Counted from the stretch's first letter, positions 11,179 through 22,127 are shown. The stretch is DNA of 64,000 bases from Tillandsia leiboldiana (GCA_029204045.2 CM055061.1:46214977-46278976); one strand, 5' to 3'. Notes: generated from the letters alone by a model not told the origin. Program-made: numbers and translations.

Positions 11179-12007
11179 CACACATAGTATTTCCACTATT
11201 TCCGCGGATTCGGGCGCCCGAATCTTCTCCGAGCGCCCGAATCCAGGGACCTTTTCGGTATTTTCCGAAATGTTTTTCTGGCCTGTATAAAGGCCCGAGC
11301 CACTTTCTTTGCGGGTTTTTCTCCTCTTCCGAGCCTTTTCTCGCCGAGGGTCCTTCTGCGAAGTTACTCCCCCACCTATGCTGCATCACTTGGAGGATTC
11401 CTAGAATTTTACGTGGCACGCACTTCAAGGTTTTCATTTCTTCGATTCATCACGACGTTCCTTCGCCGGTGATCTTTTCCGTCGCGTTTCGGTGCGCGAG
11501 CTCTCCCCGCCTACTCCGACCATCTTTTTGCGCGATTTTTGCGCCGTTGGCTTCATGACAGGTAGGGCTTCGATCTGCGTATCTTTAGCCCCCCTCATTT
11601 CGAGTTTTTCTTGGAGTTTTCCGAGCTTCTTGTGACCACTTTTCTGTGGCGGAGTTTTTGGACAGCATCGGATTGTTTTGTGGTTTTCTCCGTGCTCGAG
11701 AATTGGATTGAGGCGTGCCTGTACTCGTTTCGCATCTACGCATCGCAAGGATTATCGTCGTATTTTTCTGGGATTTTTCTGAGGCTTGCCCGAAGGTATA
11801 ATTTTCCACCTTTTATGTGCAGATTGCTACAATGTTTGTGTTTGTGGAGTTTCGCGCTCACCGCATTGCGGAATTTGTAACTCGGCCTACGGGGATCGGT
11901 TTGGGATGTGCAGGTACTCGTTTTGAAGGGCTCGACGCGCCGATCGCAGCGGTATTTTTGTTGGAATTTTCGAAGTCCATCCTACAGGTGAAAACCGAGC
12001 CTCTTTG
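11179..12007 (+). mobile_element. Tekay-type 3' LTR, segment 2 of 3 (promoter/leader part)
   Basis: It resumes the LTR after the CACAC duplication. It contains GGCCTGTATAAAGGCCCGAG (a TATA box near 11283) and then leader sequence matching the structure of the 24806-36051 LTR, ending with GTATTTTTGTTGGAATTTTCG and AGGTGAAAA. It stops near 12007 where copia-type sequence begins. CGAGC at 11996-12000 also occurs at 20631-20635, where the LTR continues. No gene is present. Confidence 0.75.
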
Positions 12008-12167
12008 TAGGACTGGTTCAAATGTAATTTTATTTATTGGATCTTTCACGCAATGAAAGTCAATGTTTTGGTGATGACATTGAATTTCAATTTTTTGGTT
12101 TAAGATGAGTGTCTTGAGCGTTTTATGTATTTTTGGGTTTTGTCACGAAATTGCCAAAGGGGGAGAT
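12008..12167 (+). repeat. Extra copy of the last 160 bp of the Sirevirus-like interior, before its left LTR
   Basis: 12008-12167 is nearly identical, at the same length, to 16771-16930 (TAGGACTGGTTCAAATG through the polypurine tract). The sequence left of the first LTR is thus an interior 3' end, not flanking DNA. The order is interior-LTR-interior-LTR, the trace of a tandem copy whose left part is lost. Confidence 0.85.
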
Positions 12168-12479
12168 TGTTATGGCTTTTTGTGTTGGCATATTTCGTGA
12201 GTTGAGTCGGAGTCTTGAAGTGATCAAATTGTCAATCAGCAATCGAAGACTCTAAGAAGATTCAACAAGAGCTCAAGTTGACACTCAGTGTTTTGAGTCT
12301 TGAAGATTGAAGATGAAGAATTGTGGATCAATTACACCAATCTCAAGAAGAATGGATTCGGAATGATCAGGTACGTTTAACTAAATAATTTTGGTGATCC
12401 GAATACATTTGTGTAGTTTAGAAACACTTGGATAAGTTTTCATTACTTAAAAATAAAAAACTGGACAAATTGGATGTTC

Positions 12480-12715
12480 AGGATCCGGATCAGACCAATC
12501 CAGTCCGGACCCCGAACATAGTTTAGTTCATGCGGAATTCCAGTCCGGACCTCCCCTGTTTCAGTCCGGACCCCGAACTATGTGTTTGCTGAAATCGCAT
12601 GAACAGTCCGGATCAGAAAATTCCAGTCCGGACCACGAACTATTTTTTCAGGAAAATTCTGTTAAGTCAGTTTTTGATGCTTATCTCTTTCCAAAGGTTT
12701 CTAACCTATAAATAG
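12480..12715 (+). promoter_or_regulatory. LTR promoter: TCCGGA palindromes and TATA box
   Basis: Six exact TCCGGA palindromes occur between 12480 and 12640, mostly in the context CAGTCCGGACCCCGAAC, upstream of CCTATAAATAG at 12705-12715. Palindromic repeats upstream of the TATA box are a known feature of Sirevirus LTRs, so this is probably the pol II promoter. The right LTR has the same layout with its TATA box at 17531-17540. Confidence 0.7.
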
Positions 12716-12949
12716 ATACTTAGGGTTTCTCGAGAACTATCCGATCAATTTAGAAACACTCGAGAGCAACCCTAGAGGCTGGTTTTTACCGTTCTTCTCT
12801 TTAGCCTCTTTTAGGTCAATTCGATGGTTCTTCCATGACATACCTTTTGTCGATTTGATCTAGTCTTTGCTTAGAGATTCCATCTATGGTTTTTCAATGT
12901 TAATCTAAGCAAAGGATCACCATCGAAGTCTATATTCTGTATCGGCTGA

Positions 12950-13062
12950 GTTTGCGTCGTGGATTCGACGTAGCATCGTGGATTCGGTGTGTTGAAGGCA
13001 TTTCGTGGATTCGAAACGTGTGCTCGTGGATTCGAGTGGCGTTCGTGGATTCGAACGTGTGC
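12950..13062 (+). repeat. CGTGGATTCG repeat cluster downstream of the LTR TATA box
   Basis: Five copies of CGTGGATTCG, often with a trailing A, occur at irregular spacing in the transcribed leader. The cluster is repeated at 17775-17887, 37465-37578 and, inverted and larger, at 56620-56790. Small open frames across it (for example 12871-13089) are by-products. Confidence 0.75.
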
Positions 13063-13365
13063 AGTGGACGTGCAATCGGTGGAGCGCAAGATCCGAAGAA
13101 GTTGAAGGGGGGGTTTGAGTCCGTGGAGTCGGTAATCACCTTGTTATTCTTCTTTTCTTAGTGGATTGTTATTGCGTGTTGGTCCCGTGGTTTTTCTCCT
13201 GGATTGGAGTTTCCACGTAAATCTCGGTGTGCTATTTTTATTTTTCGCATTGGTTTTTTTTTTTGCACTGAGATTGGTATTTTGAATATTACACCTATTC
13301 ACCCCCATCTAGGTGTTTGATAGGAGCTATTTAGATCCTTGTGGATCCTTATAAAAACCTACAAT

Positions 13366-13376
13366 TGGTATCAGAG
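13366..13376 (+). other. Primer-binding site, initiator tRNA-Met
   Basis: TGGTATCAGAG begins 2 bp after the left LTR end at 13363. It fixes the plus orientation and the LTR boundary. Confidence 0.9.
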
Positions 13377-13398
13377 AGGGTTTTAGGTTTATCTATCA

Positions 13399-14987
13399 TG
13401 TCGGGTGAAAGTGGTAATATTTATGGACCTCCTCTTTTTGATGGGACCAATTATGCGTATTGGAAAGTGCGGATGAGAGCTTTTCTCATCGCAATTGATG
13501 AGCGGGTATGGCAAATCGTGGAATACGGTTGGGTGCATCCTATTGAGGAAGTAGGAAATTCTACTACCCCAAAACCTCGCTCTAGATGGTCCAGAGAGGA
13601 AGTCGAAAAATCTTCTTACAACGGGAAAGGTATGAACGCTTTATTTAATTCTCTTTCCTGGACCGAGTTCACACGAATTTCCGCGTGTGAAACTACAAAG
13701 GAGATTTGGAATATTCTCAAAATTACACATGAGGGTACTAATCTAGTAAAAATTCAAAAGCTCCAGATGCTCACAAGTCAATTTGACTCTATTCATATGG
13801 ATGATTATGAGTTGTTTACTGATTATTACACTAGACTTCAAGATATAATCAACACATGTGCTAATTTAGGAGAAAAGATCCCGGAGTCGAAAGTTGTAAG
13901 AAAGATATTTCGGACTCTTCCGGAACAGTTTAGGGCAAAGGTTGCCGCCATTGAAACTGTTAGTCATCCGGATGACATGAGAGTAGAGGAATTAGTAGGT
14001 GCTTTACAAACTTATGAGATGACTTCTCCTACTAATCAAGTTTCTTCCAAGTCTTCTTCTAAGCCTACAGGTATTGCATTCAAATCAATAAAGGAAGGAG
14101 ATAACGACTCAAACTCCGACGATGAAATCTCTTTTGCCGATTTTGAAGAACAATTGGCGCGGATCATAAAGAAATTTCGTCGGAAGTTTTGGAAGAATCG
14201 AACCGATGGATCTTCATCCTCGAAACCAACTAAAGGATCATCGGGTTCTAAATCCTCTAACCTCAAAAGCTCTGCAAAACCTTCTAAGGAAAAAGATGAA
14301 TTCGAAGGGGAAATCCAATGTTATAGATTCAAAGGCTACGGCCATATTTCAACGGATTGTCCTTCTAAGAAATCATATAAAAAGAAGGCTTTGCAAGCGA
14401 AAACTTGGGACGATTCTACTTCTAATGAATCGACCTCAAGTAAAGAGAAAAAAGTTGTTGCCTTTCATGCTTCTCAAATTTCCTCTTCTAATGTTTGCTT
14501 GTCATCATTAATTACTGGCTCTACTCCTTTGATTTTGTATGAAACATCAACATCCGATGGAGAGTCATCAAGTGAGGGGGAGTCAGACGAAGAAGAACTC
14601 GTCGAAGCATACCAACAACTTCTTGCGGAATCTAAGAAGATGGCCAAGCATATCAAGAAGTTGAGGAAGCAACGACTTGAGATTCAAGACGAGAATCATG
14701 CTTTAAAGATCAAACTTCATGATCTCGAGGAGGAACGAGGACTGTTATTGGATAATAATAAAATCCTCCAAGAAAAGCTAAACCAATCCGAGACAATCGC
14801 TAAATCACAAATGGACAAAATTGGTTTTCTAGAAAAGCAGTTTGAGGAGATTCAAATCACCAACCAAGGTCAAATAAGCAAGGTTGGTTTGGGATTCAAA
14901 AAGAACCAAACTGTGAAGGCTTCAAGATCCACAACTAGTAGAAAGGAAGAACTTGTCACCAATGTGGACTTGAAGGACACTCGATGA
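13399..14987 (+). CDS. gag: Sirevirus-type Gag (capsid/nucleocapsid polyprotein), frameshifted near its end
   Basis: Gag packages element RNA into cytoplasmic particles. I chose ATG at 13399 (MSGESGNIYGPPLFDGTNYA), 22 bp after the PBS; an upstream in-frame ATG lies in the LTR. The N-terminal half is a copia-type Gag domain (YWKVRMRAFL, WNILKITHEG, RTLPEQFRAKVAAIE). A zinc knuckle follows at 14319-14360, CYRFKGYGHISTDC, whose second cysteine is replaced by Phe. Next is an acidic/serine region and a coiled coil (about residues 400-510). The frame then shifts: the last residues (ELVTNVDLKDTR) are the wrong reading of a second intact knuckle, CHQCGLEGHSMKMC, at 14954-14995. Otherwise the frame is open over about 520 codons. 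No pol follows, so any product would act with enzymes from other elements. Confidence 0.85.
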
Positions 14988-15265
14988 AGATGTGCCCGAA
15001 AAAGAGAAAGAAGATTTCTTCGGCAACTTCATCTACGGAGCGGACTCAACGGAATCAAAAGCAATATCAATTTAATGGAGTTCCCTCAATCCACCAAAGG
15101 TTCGAGCCACAACATCAATCATTCAAGTGGATCATTACAACGCAAAGACCTAAGGTGGATCAACAGTCAAAACGGACAACCCACGGCCACAATGAATCAA
15201 GACAACCCAAAATCCGACGATTTTGGATTCGGAAAGGTGATATCTTTCCGTGTCTTAAGTTCTAA
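14954..15265 (+). pseudogene. Shifted C-terminal end of gag: second zinc knuckle and basic tail
   Basis: The knuckle CHQCGLEGHSMKMC (14954-14995; C-x2-C-x4-H-x4-C) continues into a Lys/Arg-rich tail in a frame different from the main gag, so a small insertion or deletion lies shortly before 14954. The tail ends with WIRKGDIFPCL, which in the related element at 38.7 kb stands just before the protease (DSGCSRHMTG). Here the protease and everything after it are missing, and sequence like the post-pol spacer follows. Confidence 0.8.
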
Positions 15266-16930
15266 ATAGCTTTTGACTGTATGTAGTGCTTCGATCGGTT
15301 TTCCCTTCATATTTTTCTTGATCTTTGCATTACATGATTTCAATGCTTTTCGTTTTTATGTTTTGTTTTCAAACAAAAGGGTTTTAACGAACGAGTGCAT
15401 TGAATTTGAAAAGGTTTTACTTTCATTCACTCCTAATTAATTTCACAATTAATTATCAACTTTACTCCATAATCATAATCTCTGAAGATATTCCATTATA
15501 GGAGTTTTTGATAGTTATGTTCATCAAATTTTAGTAATGATGTGTGATCTTAAGGTGCTTAACCTATCTCGGTTGTGTGAATTCATTGTGATAAACATGA
15601 GACAACCGATAGACTAAAATTTGAGATTTAATTCTTTCACATAAGAGATTGCATTTTTTCAAGGGTAAATAAATGAATTACAAAAGATGTGGAAAGAGTT
15701 ACATCCGAAAGGAGTGTGAAAACTACCACCACATGTTGGAAAGAGCTGCCACCCCGGTCGTCCGGTTAGTGTGTGAAGCTACCACATGTTATGGATGCTA
15801 GAAAAATATTTTTAAAATTTTTAGTTGAAGCATTCGGAGATTCATATTCAAAGTTCGTATATTTTGAACAATCTCCTGGTTGGTATAAGGTGGGATAGTT
15901 GAAAGATGCTCAAAGAGCCACCCTTAGGTACTTTAGTGCTTATCTCAAATTTGAAAGGGTATTGATCAAATTGATGTCATTTGGAAATCTCTGTAAGTCA
16001 TCTTTGTAAATCCGTTACATCTTGATAGAGTTTGGATCTCTAGATTATTTTTGATGACTTGTGTTTGACGCATATAATATGAAAAACGGTTTATAATGTT
16101 TTATCTTTGTTTTTCATGATTTCGGAGTAAATCTTTTTAATTTTTGTAAAATTAATTAGATTGAATGACATCTGTGTGATCTCAAAATTTTCGAGCACTT
16201 AAATTATTTTCTTGATGGCACGCAAATCGGTATTTGAAAGATTTCAAAATTTGGATTTATTTCAAAAATTTTTGTGCTTTTTGCTCTAGAGTACCGGTAC
16301 TTATCTTTTAGTAATCTTGTGTAATCTCCTTCTTTTCACTTGTTGCTGAACAAGAATTCAAATGGTCATGTAACTAAGAACTGATCCTCCTAGTATTTTT
16401 CTTTTTGTCTATATTCACTGTTTGACAATTTGTGACAAAAAGGGGGAGAACAGAAACATAAATGGGATAAGGACGAATCAAAAAGGGGGAGAACATAGAT
16501 GATAAAAAGAGATGCTCAAGATAGGGGGAGATGAAAGAAAAAAGACGAGGAGCCGAAAAACAAACAGAGATGATAAAAAGAGATGCTCAAGATAGGGGGA
16601 GATGAAAGAAAAAAGATGAGGAGCCGGAAAACAAAAAGAACCAAAAGGACGAATCAAATGTAGGATTTATATTTAATTTCTAACGACTAACGTTTGATTT
16701 TGTTTGGAGTTTTGTTTTGCAGGAATTACATCACTTTAAGACTCCAAGTCCTAAGTCATAGAGTTTGTTCTAGGACTGGTTCAAATGTAATTTTATTTAT
16801 TGGTTCTTTCACGCAATGAAAGTCAATGTTTTGGTGATGACATTGAATTTCAATTTTTTGGTTTAAAATGAGTGTCTTGAGCGTTTTATGTATTTTTGAG
16901 TTTTGTCACGAAATTGCCAAAGGGGGAGAT
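15266..16930 (+). other. Non-coding 3' interior of the gag-only element, with conserved block and multiple polypurine tracts
   Basis: No pol or env-like ORF is present. The segment 15681-15930 matches the post-pol spacers at 42201-42430 and 60755-60985 (reverse) and contains the hairpin core CCGGTCGTCCGG (15754-15765) and GCTCAAAGAGC (15908-15918). Polypurine tracts of the AGGGGGAGA type occur near 16441, 16484, 16523, 16594 and 16922. Two lie in a 71-bp tandem duplication (units from about 16498 and 16569). Repeated AAAGGGGGAGA-type tracts are a recognised Sirevirus trait. Confidence 0.8.
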
Positions 16931-18188
16931 TGTTACGGCTTTTTGTGTTGGCATATTTCGTGAGTTGAGTCGGAGTCTTAAAGTGATCAAATTGTCAATC
17001 AGCAATCGAAGACTCTAAGAAGATTCAACAAGAGCTCAAGTTGACACTCAGTGTTTTGAGTCTTGAAGATTGAAGATGAAGAATTGTGGATCAATTACAC
17101 CAATCTCAAGAAGAATGGATTCGGAATGATCAGGTACGTTTAACTAAATAATTTTGGTGATCCGAATACATTTGTTTAGTTTAGAAACACTTGGATAAGT
17201 TTTCATTTCTTAAAAATCAAAAACTGGACAAATTGGATGTTCAGGATCCGGATCAGACCAATCCAGTCCGGACCCCGAACATAGTTTAGTTCATGCGGAA
17301 TTCCAGTCCGGACCTCCCCTGTTTTAGTCCGGATCCCGAACTATGTGTTTGCTGAAATGGCATGAACAGTTCGGATCAGAAAATTCCAGTCCGGACCCCG
17401 AACTGTTTTTTCAGGAAAATTGCTGAAAAAAGATGACAGCCCGGATCAGCCAAATCCAGTCCGGACCGCCGTGCGGGAAAAATTCTGTTAAGTCAGTTTT
17501 TGATGCTTATCTCTTTCCAAAGGTTTCTAACCTATAAATAGATACTTAGGGTTTCTCGAGAACTATCCGATAAATTTAGAAACACTCGAGAGCAACCCTA
17601 GAGGCTGGTTTTTACCGTTCTTCTCTTTAGCCTCTTTTAGGTCAATTCGACGGTTCTTCCATGACATACCTTTTGTCGATTTGATCTAGTATTTGCTTAG
17701 AGATTCCATCTATGGTTCTTCAATGTTAATCTAAGCAAAGGATCACCATCGAAGTCTATATTCTGTATCGGCTGAGTTTGCGTCGTGGATTCGACGTAGC
17801 ATCGTGGATTCGGTGTGTTGAAGGCGTTTCGTGGATTCGAAACGTGTGCTCGTGGATTCGAGTGGCGTTCGTGGATTCGAACGTGTGCAGTGGACCTGCA
17901 ATCGGTGGAGCGCAAGATCCGAAGAAGTTGAAGGAGGGGTTTGAGTCCGTGGAGTCGGTAATCACCTTGTTATTCTTCTTTTCTTAGTGGATTGTTATTG
18001 CGTGTTGGTCCCGTGGTTTTTCTCCTGGATTGGAGTTTCCACGTAAATCTCGGTGTGCTGTTTTTATTTTCCGCATTGGTTTTTATTTTGCACTGAGATT
18101 GGTATTTTGAATATTACACCTATTCACCCCCCTCTAGGTGTTTGATAGTACTTATTTAGATCCTTGTGGATCCTTATAAAAACCTACA
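16931..18188 (+). mobile_element. Right LTR (1258 bp) of the gag-only Sirevirus-like element
   Basis: It starts TGTTACGGC after CCAAAGGGGGAGAT and ends ...AAAACCTACA at 18188. It is nearly identical to 12168-13363 apart from about 62 bp extra in the palindrome region. The sequence after 18188 (CCAGGTCCGC) gives no target duplication with the left side, so the element's flanks are rearranged. Confidence 0.9.
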
Positions 18189-20630
18189 CCAGGTCCGCAC
18201 CCGATCGCTATGTTTCGAATTTGGGGGTTTAGGGTTCAATCCCACCCCCCCATTCACACCTGAACGACTATTTAATTTTGTTTGGGGGCGTAGGGTTTTT
18301 CCCCACTCCTCATTCCTGTGCGTTAGTTCCCCATCCGAGCGCGAGCGAGGAACCCTGTTTCCCCAACCTCGTCCCTCTAGTAGGCAGCGTGAAGAACCGA
18401 GGATCGCGACGGGGAAAAGGAAGGGACGATCGCCTTCCCGCGGAATCCGATGAGCGCGAACGGGACGATCCTTCTCCTTCACCCATTGCCGACGAAACCG
18501 AGGTGAGCGGTTTTATTGTTTCCTTTTCGGTTCTTGATTTCAGCGAGGGGAGGGGGTTCCCAGAATTTCCAGTCGTAGGGCACCCGACGCGCGCGGGGTG
18601 GTAGGGCGAGCCACCCGCCGGTAGGGCACCCGTGCGGGCTTGATGCCGCACGGGGCCGCCCGTGCCTGCGGGCAGCTCACCCGCGCAGGTCGGGCGCCGC
18701 GCGGGGCCGCCGCGGGCGGGCACCGCGCGGGCGCCGCGCGGGGTCTGAAGCCGCGTGGGGCCGCCGCAGGCGGGGTGCCGCGCGGGGTCTGGCACCGCGC
18801 GGGGCCGCCTGCGCGCCCGCGCGGGGTCGCCTGCGCACCCACGCGGGGTCGGGCGCCGTGCGGGGCCGCCCGCGCATGCGGACAGCACGCCGCGTGGGCC
18901 GGGCGCCGCACGGGGCCGCCCGCAGACGGGGCGCCCGCGCGGTGTCTGGCACCGTGCGGGCCAGCCCGCGCATGCGGGCAGCGCGCCCGCGCGGGGTCGG
19001 GCGCCGCGCGGGGCCGCCCGCGCATGCGGGTAGCACGCCTCGCGGGCCGGGCGCCGCGCGAGGTTGCCCGCAGGCGGGGCGCCGCGCGGGGTCCGGCACC
19101 GCGCGGGGCAGCCCGCGCATGCGGGCAGCGCGCCCGCGCGGGGTCGGGCTTCGCGCTGGGCCGCGCGAGTGGTGGGCTGTCTGTGCCCTTGTCCTCGCCC
19201 CGGGACGTCGCTGCCGCCGCCGGATCTGCGGGCCGCGTTCCGCGACCGACCGGGAGAGTCTTTTGTTCCGTGGTCCTTACTTGGGGTTTCGGGTTACTGA
19301 TTTCTTTGCGGCGGGTTCGTGTAGGTCCGGGGAATACACCAAGACGCGGAGGAATCGCGCGTTGATCACTGCCCGAGACAGGTTGGTTTTTATTTGGATA
19401 CTTAGCGTGGCACTTCCGACACTTGTAACTAACTTTATTTGTGTGTTTAACTGTGATATTGTTGACAGTCTTTATGGTTCTCGTTACTTGGTTATATAGG
19501 GTTGATAGTCTCTATGGTTCTTGCTATTTGGTTATATGTGGTTGATAGTCTCTATGGTTCTTGCTACTTGATTATGTACGGTATTCTTGGTTACTATGCT
19601 CGAGGCTGCAGCACGTGCACCCGCGGTTTGGTCACCGCAAAGGGTGCGCTTTTCCGGAAAAGTGGTCTATGACCCGCGTAAACCCACGAGGTGACGTAGT
19701 GGGGCCCCCGTAGGTGTGGGGTTTTGAGTCGCCAAGGTGTGAGCGGTGCGACCTGTCGGGGTAGGTGCCCGACGTGGTCGGGTTTTGCAGGTGTTCGTGG
19801 TTTTTCCCTCTTGGGAGGGTGGTTGCTCCGGATAGCCTTACGGTTGGCTTTACTACTTTTTCCTGCTTTATTATTAGTATTATCGTGTCGCTGACTTCCC
19901 ACTCCGTGACAGGTTCCTTCAGGGGTGAGAGCTAGGCGACGGTGAGGTCGAGTCAGGAGCTTTCGTGTCCTATGAGATCCCAGACTGTATTTTCCCTTTT
20001 CTGTCGCATTTCATTTACTACTTGTAGACTATTGTGTGGTTCTTGATACCCTCGTGGCGTCGGTGTGGATGTCGGTACTCTACTCTTTGGTTATGTGGAT
20101 GTTGAGTCCTTATCTCTGTTCGGCCGTTTCTCAAAAGGAAAGAAAGAAAAAGAAAAAGGAATTGCGAAAATCGTTTTCAAAACTTGGGTGTCGTGTGGGC
20201 ACCGTTTTCAAAACCCTGTGGATTTATGGATTTTAGAAAACGGATTTCAAAACTTGAGTGTCGTGTGGACACTGTTTTAAAAACTTTGTGGATTTATGAT
20301 TTTCGAACTGTTTTAGAAATCTGGGTGCCGGGTGGGCACCGCGTTTAAAATTGTGGATTTATCCTTTCAAATTGGTCGGCCTTGAGAATAGTTCTGTTGT
20401 GTAAGTGTTGAGAACTGTTGTGATTGAGTAAACTACTATGATTGCCTGTTGTATTAGCCGCGACGCCGTGCATATATAGAGGAGACTCTGTCCGTTTGTA
20501 GGGTGATTCTGTGTATGTGGCGGGTCTGGGCACACACCGGGGAAGAAGGAATTTCAAAAAAATTGATACGCAAAACAAATCCCTTTTTTCGTTGATTGTT
20601 TCCGCTGAATGAAACCCCCGGGGCGTGACA
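18189..20630 (+). mobile_element. Gypsy LTR fragment, 5' end missing
   Basis: It ends GGGGCGTGACA at 20630 and carries the CATATATAG...GTGGCGG block of the LTR at 2540-3298, so it is the 3' part of a related LTR on the plus strand. No PBS follows; the host LTR resumes at 20631. Contents: a leader-like region (18190-18580), a very GC-rich repetitive block (18590-19150), three units of about 40 bp with TCTCTATGGTTCTTGC (19460-19577) and three units of about 70 bp with GTGTCGTGTGGRCAC (20160-20360). Large open frames at 18310-19499 on both strands reflect GC-rich repeats without stops; no domain is recognisable. Confidence 0.7.
18590..19160. repeat. GC-rich degenerate repeat block
   Basis: Irregular repeats of GCGCGGGGCCGCCCGCGCAT type and variants run for about 560 bp inside the LTR fragment. 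They give long Ala/Gly/Pro/Arg frames in most phases, the mark of stop-poor composition rather than coding. Confidence 0.8.
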
Positions 20631-22127
20631 CGAGCGTGCTTCCAGGAATTAGCGATCGAGGTGGGTGTTGTTGTGAACCTCCTGCTTTTGACTACCCACT
20701 AGGCATATTAGAGTAGCCCCTTTGTGATAAAATATTAATTGCGCCCTCGGTTAAAATTGCATGCTTACCTGAATTCGAAGGGCATCCTTTGTGTAATGAG
20801 CCTTCATGAGAGATTGTTTATTTGGGGTTGGGAATGTCATATTAGACACTAGAAAACTGTTGATTGTATTTCTTATCACTTTGGGAAATTTGCATGCTTG
20901 TATGGACATGTAGATAGGCCATATTTTTCTGCTACACTATCATGCTGGAATTCGACTTAGGAGAAACCTTGATTGTTATTTCTTTCTCCTTTTATTGTTA
21001 GACTCAGGGTATTAGCAGCTCGGGTTCGAGCAGGGTTGTAGGATAGTGTAGCCGAGATTGTTGATTTAGATTGGTTATACCAGATTGGGGGTATGTAGGA
21101 TGTGGCGGCGACCGCGGACATTGGGCGGTTGACCGGATATTGTACTTGTGCATCAAATTGGGTATCAGATTTTCTGTAGTGGATGGAGTTTCCCACTTCT
21201 TAGTACTGTTGTAGCAGATTGGGGATCGGGTTCCCCTTTTGTGGATAGGTTTTCCCACTTTGATCAGAGTCGTGATCCAGTCCTGCTATATTGTGATACC
21301 TGTGACAGTGGCACTTTACTCGTGTGGGTCGCTCCCCTCGAGTGCCACTCCGGAGTAGGCTTTAGACCGTGACGGGTGCCAGTCAGTTGGATAGTTGGAG
21401 CTACTGAGTTTGTGAGATTGATGACAGGGCAGGCAGTACCGGGGTTATACCGGTTCATCTGATTGGGTTTTATTGGTAGACTCATTTACTGATGCATTCT
21501 GTAGTTACTTTTTCCGGCTCTGCATGTAGAGGCATAGTAGTGGCAGCTTCATTATATCAGCTGTTATACTTTTAGCATACCACCTCTTTTTCCCTTTTTG
21601 CCTCTGGTTGTCCTAGTGGGCTTGTCTGAGTTTGAGGCTTAACCCACCAGGGGAGGCTACTGTTTTTATAGTAGTTCTCACCCCCATTGTCCTTCTTCGT
21701 TTTGTTCTTCCCTGTTTTGCAGAGTCTTCTGCGGGAGTGGCTGGACCATCTTCGGCGGATTGAGGTAAGAGGATAGCAGACTAGATAGTCGTCTACCCGT
21801 CTGCGAGCATAGTAGTGTTTTGGTTGTATCCCATATACACTCAGACTGTTGTATTTTCTTTTATTTTGGGTCTGGCTTCGGCCAGCTGGTCGTATTTTAT
21901 CTGGTGAGCTGGGAGAGACATATGTATTATTTGAGAGTTTTATTGTACTTTTATTTTCCAGCTGTGGTCTGAGATGTTTTAGTTTTAGTTTAGCTCTGTT
22001 TTTATGCTCCTTTATTATATCCTTTATATCTGAGCAGGTTACCAGCGCTTCGTGTACACGGAAAATTCCGTGTGCACGGCGGATCTGTGAACGGGCCCGG
22101 GTTCTGGTTTACATCCAGGGCGTGACA
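20631..22127 (+). mobile_element. Tekay-type 3' LTR, segment 3 of 3 (end of the element)
   Basis: It contains blocks shared in order with the other gypsy LTRs here: CCGCGGACATTGGGCGGTTG, CTCGAGTGCCACTCCGGAGTA, GTAGTTCTCACCCCC, GGCGGATCTGTGAACGGGCCCGGG. It ends CAGGGCGTGACA at 22127. It completes the LTR begun at 6450. No PBS follows, so this is the 3' end of the element. The right-hand flank begins ATATA; the left partner is lost with the 5' truncation. Confidence 0.8.

Larger units (their letters stand above)
12168..13363 (+). mobile_element. Left LTR (1196 bp) of the gag-only Sirevirus-like element
   Basis: It starts TGTTATGGC after the purine tract CCAAAGGGGGAGAT and ends ...AAAACCTACA before the PBS. 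It is paired with 16931-18188 (1258 bp). The 62-bp difference comes mainly from a segment near 12655 that is missing here, between GAAAATT repeats. It carries TCCGGA palindromes (12480-12640), a TATA box (12705-12715) and a CGTGGATTCG repeat cluster. Confidence 0.9.

Noticed and set aside
12952..13161. Small proteins with repeated SWIR/VDS motifs (also 17778-17987, 56536-56784)
   Set aside because: Readings of the CGTGGATTCG repeat cluster in LTR leaders; the small ORFs differ in length and end differently between copies.
18310..19499. Ala/Pro/Arg-rich frames up to 241 codons on both strands
   Set aside because: GC-rich repeat block inside an LTR fragment; open in most phases because stops are rare at this composition.
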